Shown piece after piece: positions 15,008-20,194 of a stretch of DNA of 20,194 nt. The DNA lies in NCBI GenBank assembly GCA_035504075.1, contig DATJSO010000277.1, positions 1 to 20,194 on the forward strand, given 5' to 3'. The translations under genes and the position numbers were made by a program. This stretch comes from DATARH01 sp035504075 (lineage in GTDB: Bacteria; Pseudomonadota; Alphaproteobacteria; ATCC43930; CGMCC-115725). The notes beneath the pieces are model-generated. The model made no database searches and had not been told where the DNA came from. It saw only the letters and a list, made by a program, of their open reading frames with translations. Positions within the stretch are counted from its first letter, which is position 1. Every line of letters begins with the position of its first letter.

Positions 15008-15817
15008 TCAGAGTTCGGCGCCGACGAGCGGCCGCGCGGCGACCGGCGTCGCCCCGAGGTCGAACAAGCGACGGCGCTCGGCCCAGTTGAGGATCGCCAG
15101 GCTGCCGTCGAAATCCTCGACCAGCGCGGTGCAGCTCTCGACCCAATCGCCGTCGTTGCAATAAAGCACGCCGCCGAGGTTGCGGATTTCGGCATGGTGG
15201 ATATGGCCGCAGACGACGCCGTCGAAGCCGCGGCTGCGGGCGTCATCGGCCAACGCATCGGCAAACGATCCGATGTATTCGACGGCATTCTTCACCTTCA
15301 ATTTGAGGAATGCCGACAGGGACCAGTAATCGTAGCCGAGCCAGCGCCGCAGCCGGTTGAAATGGCGGTTGAGCCACAGCCCCAGCGTGTACACGGCATC
15401 GCCGAGCAGCGCGAGCCAGCGGGCATGCTTGACGACAAAGTCGAACCAGTCGCCGTGCGTCACTAAGAGACGGCGACCGTCGGCGGTGACATGCACTGCT
15501 TCCTGCGCGACCTCGACCCCGCCGAAATACAGCGTCGCATATTCGCGCAGCCACTCGTCGTGGTTCCCCGGCACGTAGATGATGCGCGTGCCGGCGCGCA
15601 CCTTGCGCAGCATCTCCTGCACGATGCCGCTGTGGCTTTGCGGCCAATACCACGAGCGTCGCAGGCAGCGGCAATCGACGATGTCGCCGACCAGATAGAC
15701 GGTTTGCGCGTCGTTGTGCCGCAGAAAATCCAACAGGAATTCGGCTTTGCATCCGCGGGTTCCGAGATGCGCGTCAGAGATCCAGATGGTGCGGTACAAT
15801 CCGACCCTGTGCGCCAC
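15008..15817 (-). CDS. Metallophosphoesterase, LpxH-like (UDP-2,3-diacylglucosamine diphosphatase family)
   Basis: A 269-residue calcineurin-like phosphoesterase with its five metal motifs: D15 and H17 (SDAHLG), D45 (GDIVD), N85-H86 (GNHDE), H121 (HGD), and H205/H207 (GHIHH). The order and the long helical insertion (about 125-185) fit LpxH-like enzymes that cleave UDP-diacylglucosamine in lipid A synthesis. Many alphaproteobacteria use the unrelated LpxI for that step, so this one may act on another phosphoester. The start is a GTG with GAGGGAG just upstream; the next candidate start within the frame would lose the first beta strand. Other lipid A genes are absent from the window. The 180 bp spacer to the MFS gene holds nothing I recognise. 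Confidence 0.85.
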   Translation of the reverse strand: MAHRVGLYRTIWISDAHLGTRGCKAEFLLDFLRHNDAQTVYLVGDIVDCRCLRRSWYWPQSHSGIVQEMLRKVRAGTRIIYVPGNHDEWLREYATLYFGGVEVAQEAVHVTADGRRLLVTHGDWFDFVVKHARWLALLGDAVYTLGLWLNRHFNRLRRWLGYDYWSLSAFLKLKVKNAVEYIGSFADALADDARSRGFDGVVCGHIHHAEIRNLGGVLYCNDGDWVESCTALVEDFDGSLAILNWAERRRLFDLGATPVAARPLVGAEL

Positions 15818-15935
15818 CGCGCTCCCTCGTCAATCGTAGTAATCGGCTCGCTTCAGTAACCAAATCGTCCTGCGGCCGTCGCAGGCATTCTCGCGGCAAA
15901 CGATCGAAATACGGCGGATGATCCGGCGAAGCGCC

Positions 15936-17243
15936 TCAGCCGCGCATGCCTTTCGCCCGCACGGGCGCAATCAGCACGCGATCGACTCGGCGCCCGTCCA
16001 TCTCGACGATCTCAAAGCGCCAGCGATCGGCCGCGACGCGGTCGGCGACCATCGGCACCCGGTTGAGCCGCGCCATCAGATAACCGCCGAGCGTATGGAA
16101 ATCCGGGTCCTCGCCGGGCAGCTGCGCGACGCCCAACAGCTGCTTCAACTCGTCGAGGCCAAGCATCCCGTCCACCAGCAGCGTGCCGTCCTCGCGCCGC
16201 ACGACGCGCGGGTCGGCGGTCTCGCCGGCGCCGGAAATGTCGCCGACCAGCGCCTCGAGAATATCGGTCAGCGTCACCAGACCTTCGAGATCGCCGTATT
16301 CATCGACGACGAGCGCCATCGGCTCGCCGCTCGTCTTGAAGACTTCGAGCGCGCGCAGGACCGTAACCGTGTTCGGCACAAACAGCGGCGGGCGCATGGC
16401 GGTGCGCAGGTTGAACGCCTGCCCGGCGAGCACCGCCGCGAGCAGGTCCTTGACCTGGACGATGCCGGCAAGCTGATGGGTGCCGCCCTCGACGACCGGG
16501 AAGCGGGAATAGGCGCTGTCGCGGATGCGGCTGCGGGTTTCCTCCTCCGGGTCGTCGAGATCGAGAAATTCGACTTGCGTTCGCGGTGTCATGACGGTGC
16601 TGACACGGCGGTCGCCGAGCCTCAGCGCCATTTCGACGATCGGCGCTTCGCCGGGCGGAATGTGGCCGGCCGCCGCGCCTTCCCGCAGCATGAAGGCGAT
16701 TTCCTCATCGGTCACGGTCGGCGGCTCGCCGCGCCGCGGCAAGACCCGCAGGATCAAATCGCTCGTTGCGCTGAGCAGCCATTCGAGCGGCGCCGCCGCG
16801 CGCGCGACCCAGCGCATCAGGCGGGAGATGCGGGCGGCGATCCGCTCGGGATTGCTCAACGCGATCCGCTTCGGCACCAATTCGCCGAGGATCAGCGAGA
16901 GATAGGAGATGCCGACCACGATCACCGCGCCGGCGATCAGGTGGGCGTAGCTCGCGGCCGCGCCGCCCTGCGCGGCGAGGAAATCCTGCAGGCGTTCCCC
17001 AAGCGTCGCCTGGCCATAGGTGCCCGACAGCACGGCGATGACCGTGATGCCGATCTGCACGGTCGCCAACAGCCGCGACGGGTCGTTTTTGAAATCGAGC
17101 GCCGCTTCGGCGCCCGGATTGCCGGCAGCTGCCAGCGGCTGCAGGCGGGCGCGGCGCGCCGACACGAGCGCCATCTCGGCCATCGAGAACAGCCCGTTCA
17201 CCAGGATCAGCAGCACGACGACGGAAATTTGCAGCGTCAGCAT
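15936..17243 (-). CDS. CNNM/CorC-type membrane protein with CBS domains (hemolysin-related, HlyC/CorC family)
   Basis: A 435-residue inner-membrane protein. Residues 1-165 form a DUF21/CNNM transmembrane domain with a short N-terminal helix and conserved VNGLFSMAEMALVSAR and LGELVPKRIAL. Residues about 205-335 hold two CBS modules (VSTVMTPRTQV, YSRFPVVE, VVDEYGDLEGLVTLTDILE), and residues about 345-428 form the CorC_HlyC C-terminal domain (LLVDGML, GGYLMARL). Family members move magnesium or cobalt ions, probably sodium-coupled export, with ATP-Mg sensed by CBS. The old name hemolysin is not supported. The ATG has a weak ribosome binding site and is preceded, 17 nt upstream, by a GC-rich hairpin described separately. 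No other metal-transport gene is adjacent. Confidence 0.9.
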   Translation of the reverse strand: MLTLQISVVVLLILVNGLFSMAEMALVSARRARLQPLAAAGNPGAEAALDFKNDPSRLLATVQIGITVIAVLSGTYGQATLGERLQDFLAAQGGAAASYAHLIAGAVIVVGISYLSLILGELVPKRIALSNPERIAARISRLMRWVARAAAPLEWLLSATSDLILRVLPRRGEPPTVTDEEIAFMLREGAAAGHIPPGEAPIVEMALRLGDRRVSTVMTPRTQVEFLDLDDPEEETRSRIRDSAYSRFPVVEGGTHQLAGIVQVKDLLAAVLAGQAFNLRTAMRPPLFVPNTVTVLRALEVFKTSGEPMALVVDEYGDLEGLVTLTDILEALVGDISGAGETADPRVVRREDGTLLVDGMLGLDELKQLLGVAQLPGEDPDFHTLGGYLMARLNRVPMVADRVAADRWRFEIVEMDGRRVDRVLIAPVRAKGMRG

Positions 17244-17254
17244 GGCAAATCTCG

Positions 17255-17278
17255 AAAACCCCCCGCGGCGCCGCGGGG
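17255..17278 (-). terminator. GC palindrome followed by a U-run in the CorC-type gene leader
   Basis: CCCCGCGGCGCCGCGGGG (17261-17278) is a perfect 18-base palindrome that can fold as a 7 bp stem with a GCGC loop. Read leftward it is followed by two G and then UUUU (17255-17258). This is intrinsic-terminator-like and ends about 11 nt before the start codon at 17243. It could end transcripts from the luciferase-like gene, or attenuate expression of the CorC-type gene. Confidence 0.45.
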
Positions 17279-17514
17279 CCGCAAAGGCGGGGAACTGCGG
17301 GAAACGGCTTTGTCAGAATAACAGTCCGCCGCGCCGCTTCGAAACAAGCGGCCGCACGGCCGAGCCGAGGGGTCGCGTCGTCACCGCGACGACAGGCGCA
17401 TTTCGCCCGTCGGCCGCGCCGCCGAGTCAGAACGACAGATCGCGGGGCCGTGCCGGGATGACCGAACGGTCTAGAACAGTCTCACATTGAGCGGCATCAA
17501 TCCATTTCCTCGTC

Positions 17515-17537
17515 ACCCGCGGGCTTGACCCGCGGGT
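17515..17537. repeat. REP-like stem-loop
   Basis: ACCCGCGGG (17515-17523), loop CTTGA, and CCCGCGGGT (17529-17537) form a perfect 9 bp stem. With its flanks CGTCACC and TCTGGAG it matches the form of dispersed CGTCACCCGCG-type intergenic repeats of GC-rich alphaproteobacteria. It lies 30 nt past the stop of the luciferase-like gene, where it could protect or end the transcript; there is no T-run. Confidence 0.55.
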
Positions 17538-17566
17538 CTGGAGATGGCTGGGTCATGTGCGACGCG

Positions 17567-18622
17567 CTAGTTGAAGCGCGGGCTGACCTTTTCGCACAAC
17601 AGCTGCAGCGACTTCATGACCTTCGGGTGCGGGATCTTGGTGCCGCAATTCATCTCGCACAAGATGCCGTCAAGCCCGAGCCTTTCCCTGAGGCCCGTCA
17701 ACCGATCGGTCACCCGCTCGGGCGAACCGACGATGATCTTGTCGCGCAACGCTTCGTCATACGTGATCGTCTGCAGGCGGCGGCCGCGCGCGGCGCGATC
17801 CTCGACGGCGCGCACGCCGGCCCGGCTCGCCGAATCCTCAAGCCGCTCGCCGAGATAGCGGTAGAAATACATGATGCTTTCTTCCGGCTCCTCGCGCGCC
17901 GCCTGGTCGGTTTCGGCGATATAGACCGGCGCGCGCAGAAACACCTGCCCTTCGCCCGGATGGCCGGCTTCCTTCCACGCGCGGCGATAGGCGGCGATGT
18001 TCGGCTCCAGTTCTTCGAGCGTGCCGAGCCGCACCGCGACAAACACCCCATGGCCGAGTTTCGCGATTGCGGGGAACGTGTCGGCGCTGTTGGCGGCGAC
18101 GCGGATTTCCGGGCACGGCTGCTGGTACGGCTTTGGCGTCACCCGCACGTTGTCGAAATTGTAGTATTGGCCGTGATAGGAGAACGGCGCCGCGGTCCAC
18201 GCCTTCTTCAGGATTTCCAGCGTCTCGGCAAAACGTTCGCGGCTTTCGCCGTAGGGCACGCCGTAGGCCTCGTAGGTGCGTGGAAAGCCGCTGCGCCCGA
18301 CCCCGAAAATCAGCCTGCCGTGGCTGATCTGGTCGACGGTGGCGGCTTCTTCGGCGAGCCGCAGCGGATGGCACAGCGGCAACACCTGCACGGCGGTGCC
18401 AATCCTCATGCGCTTTGTACGGGCGGCGATCGCGCTCGCCAGGGTCAACGGCGCGGATGCCACCGAGCGTTCCGGCGCTCCGTGGATTTCCGCGAGCCAC
18501 ATCGCGTCGAGCCCCCAGCGCTCGGCGGCGTCGATCTGCTCGAACGAGGTCGCAAACGCCTCCTCGTCGCTGACCCCGGCGGTCCGCTGGAACTCGTGAA
18601 ACATGCCGAACTCGAACGCCAT
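17567..18622 (-). CDS. LLM-class flavin-dependent oxidoreductase (luciferase-like monooxygenase)
   Basis: A 351-residue TIM-barrel flavin monooxygenase of the bacterial-luciferase superfamily. Typical features are FGMFHEFQ at the first strand, AAERWGLDAMWLAEIH (about 32-47), TKRMRIGTAVQVLPLCHPLRLAEEAATVD split as TKRMRIGTAV and PLRLAEEA (about 69-93), and GRLIFGVGRSGFP (about 102-114). These reduce or oxygenate substrates with FMNH2 or coenzyme F420; the F420 or FMN choice cannot be read. The start ATG is supported by GGAGG about 6 nt upstream. The C-terminus contains a Cys pair in LCEMNCG, unusual but not a recognised metal site. The substrate is unknown, and the neighbours do not suggest a pathway. 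Confidence 0.88.
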   Translation of the reverse strand: MAFEFGMFHEFQRTAGVSDEEAFATSFEQIDAAERWGLDAMWLAEIHGAPERSVASAPLTLASAIAARTKRMRIGTAVQVLPLCHPLRLAEEAATVDQISHGRLIFGVGRSGFPRTYEAYGVPYGESRERFAETLEILKKAWTAAPFSYHGQYYNFDNVRVTPKPYQQPCPEIRVAANSADTFPAIAKLGHGVFVAVRLGTLEELEPNIAAYRRAWKEAGHPGEGQVFLRAPVYIAETDQAAREEPEESIMYFYRYLGERLEDSASRAGVRAVEDRAARGRRLQTITYDEALRDKIIVGSPERVTDRLTGLRERLGLDGILCEMNCGTKIPHPKVMKSLQLLCEKVSPRFN

Positions 18623-18761
18623 CTGATGCCTCCGTCGCCGCGGACCGCGCGCCCTTCAAAGCTTATGGGCGAACGCCCGCAAAGGCGAGCGGAAACGGCG
18701 CATGGCGGCCGCGTCGCAGACGCGCCGCGGGCGCAAATCTCCTAATCGCGCCGCAAAAGCG

Positions 18762-19937
18762 TCAATGCGTCAGTTCGCGCATTGCGCGGTCGATGCCGTC
18801 GAGGGTGAGCGGGAACATGCGGCCTTCCATCAGCGCCCGGATCATGCCGACCGACATCGTGCCGCTCCAATGCCGCTCCGGCACCGGGTTGAGCCACACC
18901 GCCTTCGGGTAATGGTCGAGCAGGCGCTGCATCCAGACGCGCCCCGGCTCCTCGTTCCAACGCTCGACGCTGCCTCCTTCCTTGTCGATTTCGTAGGGGC
19001 TCATGCTGGCATCGCCGACCAGGACGATTTTATGACCGGGATCATAGGTGCGCAGGATCTCGCGCACCGACGTCTGTTCGACGTGGCGGCGGCGCGAGTC
19101 GGTCCATACCGTGTCGTAGAGGCAGTTGTGGAAGTAGAAATGCACGAGGTGCTTGAATTCGCCGCGCGCCGCTGAAAACAGTTCTTCGCAGATGCGGATG
19201 TGATCGTCCATCGAGCCGCCGACGTCGAGAAACAACAAGAGCCGCACCGCATTGTGCCGCTCCGGCTGCATCTTCAGGTCGAGCCAGCCGGCGTTGTGCG
19301 CGGTCGAGCGGATCGTGCCGGGCAGGTCGAGTTCGAGGTCGGCCCCCTCGCGCGCGAAACGGCGCAGCCGACGCAACGCCAATTTGATGTTGCGAGTGCC
19401 GAGTTCGAGCGTGTCGTCGAGGTTGCGGTATTCGCGTTTGTCCCAGATCTTCACGGCCGTGCGATTGCCCGCAGATTTCGGACCGATGCGCACGCCTTCC
19501 GGATTGTAGCCGCTATTGCCGAACGGCGAGGTGCCGGCGGTGCCGATCCATTTGTTGCCGCCCTGGTGGCGCTTCTGCTGTTCGGCGAGGCGCTGGCGCA
19601 GCGTCTCCATCAATTTGTCCCAGCCGCCGAGCGCCTCGATCTGCCGCTTCTCCTCCTCGGTCAGATAGCGCTGCGCGAGCGCTTGCAACCATTCCTCCGG
19701 CAGTCCGGTCTGCGGGTCGCCCAACGTCTCGATGCCGTTGAAGCACTGCCCGAAGACGCGGTCGAAGCGGTCGAGATGGCGCTCGTCCTTGACCAGCGCG
19801 GCGCGCGCCAGAAAATAGAACTCGTCGATGTCGAAGCTGGCGACGCCCTCCTTCATCCCTTCCAACAGCGTCAGGAACTCGCGCAGGCTGGTCGGCACCT
19901 TGGCCGCGCGCAATTCAAGGAAGAACGAAATGAACAT
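18762..19937 (-). CDS. CoxE-like VWA domain protein
   Basis: A 391-residue cytoplasmic protein of the CoxE/VWA family, usually paired with a MoxR-type AAA ATPase in metalloenzyme maturation or chaperone complexes. The N-terminus FFLELRAAKVPTSLREFL and FYFLARAALVKDERHLDRFD (about 41-60) are hallmark blocks. The VWA fold starts near 230 with RLLLFLDVGGSMDDH: D238 and S242 are MIDAS residues, and the usual first Ser is replaced by G240 (DxGxS). A later VGDASMSP (D309) supplies another metal-site residue. I chose the ATG at 19935-19937, the family N-terminus; a longer frame to 20048 overlaps the upstream gene. The start is 5 nt after the stop of the upstream small gene, so translation may be coupled. 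Partner MoxR is not in the window but could lie beyond the edge. Confidence 0.88.
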   Translation of the reverse strand: MFISFFLELRAAKVPTSLREFLTLLEGMKEGVASFDIDEFYFLARAALVKDERHLDRFDRVFGQCFNGIETLGDPQTGLPEEWLQALAQRYLTEEEKRQIEALGGWDKLMETLRQRLAEQQKRHQGGNKWIGTAGTSPFGNSGYNPEGVRIGPKSAGNRTAVKIWDKREYRNLDDTLELGTRNIKLALRRLRRFAREGADLELDLPGTIRSTAHNAGWLDLKMQPERHNAVRLLLFLDVGGSMDDHIRICEELFSAARGEFKHLVHFYFHNCLYDTVWTDSRRRHVEQTSVREILRTYDPGHKIVLVGDASMSPYEIDKEGGSVERWNEEPGRVWMQRLLDHYPKAVWLNPVPERHWSGTMSVGMIRALMEGRMFPLTLDGIDRAMRELTH

Positions 19938-19942
19938 CAGGG

Positions 19943-20194
19943 TCAGACCCGCTTCAGAGCCTGTTTGAAGGTGGTCACCTGTGGGTCCGTCCAGGTGTCG
20001 CCGTGGTTCCAAAAGGCCGGCAGCGCATCCCGGTTGAGCGCCACCCATTGGATCACTTGAGGCGACATCTGTCGCAAAACCTGCGCGGGCAGGCTGTTGG
20101 CGACAACGCGCGGCGGGTCGGCGATAAGCACCGAAAAGCTTGGCTGCGAACGGCCCGGCTGGACGGAGTATTTGACCCGTGGGCCGTGGCCGCC
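19943..20194 (-). CDS. Small uncharacterised protein, C-terminal 84 codons (5' end beyond window)
   Basis: An open frame of 83 residues and a stop, running in from the right edge without interruption. It reads GGHGPRVKYSV, then SVLIADPPRVVANSLP, then QVIQWVALNRDALPAFWNHG, ending FKQALKRV. The pattern (GPRVK near the N-terminal side, then VIxWVxLNRDxLxxFW) recalls a group of small accessory proteins of unknown function, sometimes near toxin-antitoxin or mobile genes; I cannot name the family. An internal GTG at 20129-20131 would give 62 residues, but the upstream residues look coding too. It sits directly before the VWA gene with 5 nt between, where a MoxR ATPase gene is usual. Confidence 0.6.
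   Translation of the reverse strand, partial: GGHGPRVKYSVQPGRSQPSFSVLIADPPRVVANSLPAQVLRQMSPQVIQWVALNRDALPAFWNHGDTWTDPQVTTFKQALKRV

Larger units (their letters stand above)
17244..17566. other. 323 bp spacer without a gene
   Basis: This stretch lies between two leftward genes. It contains the terminator-like palindrome at its left end and a REP-like stem near its right end, listed separately. A segment around 17440-17460 (CGGGGCCGTGCCGGGATGACC) resembles a degraded REP half. Frames crossing it are antisense shadows of the flanking genes. No promoter pair for the CorC-type gene could be fixed. Confidence 0.5.

Noticed and set aside
15936..17243. Hemolysin annotation
   Set aside because: The name is historical for this family; the domain set is that of CNNM/CorC ion-transport proteins.
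15918..17321. A 467-codon rightward frame opposite the CorC-type gene
   Set aside because: It results from GC-rich codon bias on the real strand; the leftward frame holds DUF21, CBS and CorC_HlyC motifs.
17525..18745. A 406-codon rightward frame opposite the luciferase-like gene
   Set aside because: No recognisable domain; the leftward frame is a complete LLM-class protein with a good ribosome binding site.
19940..19950. GGGTCAGACCC interrupted palindrome
   Set aside because: It is short, overlaps the stop codon of the small gene and the spacer, and has no partner end that would mark a mobile element.
19943..20194. Toxin-antitoxin component
   Set aside because: Only the C-terminal part is visible, with no toxin or antitoxin motif and no partner gene.

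Overview
The window is about 20 kb of GC-rich, densely packed bacterial chromosome. It looks alphaproteobacterial: a ferritin-like/VIT1 fusion of the MbfA type, CoxE-like VWA and HD-GYP genes, strong GGAGG ribosome binding sites, and short intergenic palindromes of the REP type common in that class. This placement is an inference from gene content and composition; no rRNA or other marker gene is present. I saw no tRNA, rRNA, CRISPR array, transposase, phage gene or integrase. Most of the region is ordinary core or housekeeping-accessory metabolism.

Layout. Positions 1-4774 carry four leftward genes: a CobW/COG0523 GTPase (cut by the left edge), a GAF plus HD-GYP cyclic-di-GMP phosphodiesterase-like protein, a short-chain dehydrogenase-like protein whose whole catalytic tetrad is replaced, and an aldo/keto reductase. 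REP-like palindromes sit in two of the spacers. Divergent from these, positions 4902-9103 carry three rightward genes: mbfA (iron export), a bifunctional class II aldolase/short-chain dehydrogenase of the rhamnulose-phosphate aldolase/lactaldehyde dehydrogenase type, and an LsrF-type class I aldolase. Next are a small leftward DUF2934 protein, a rightward alpha/beta hydrolase, a leftward exported Arg/His-rich protein, a possible tiny membrane protein, and a leftward outer-membrane beta-barrel protein (9121-12111).

Positions 12350-14827 hold an FMN-dependent alpha-hydroxy-acid dehydrogenase facing an MFS transporter. The pair would make sense as uptake and oxidation of a hydroxy-acid, but their tail-to-tail layout means they are not one operon. 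From 14828 to the right edge everything is leftward: an LpxH-like metallophosphoesterase, a CNNM/CorC-type ion-transport protein with a GC hairpin in its leader, a luciferase-like flavin monooxygenase, a CoxE-like VWA protein, and the C-terminal part of a small unknown protein that runs off the edge.

Three convergent gene pairs are separated by only 5, 6 and 17 bp. I found no convincing new multi-gene system. The best leads are the catalytically degenerate SDR, the two-aldolase pair without kinase, isomerase or transporter, the large insertion inside the HD-GYP domain, and the hairpin in front of the CorC-type gene.
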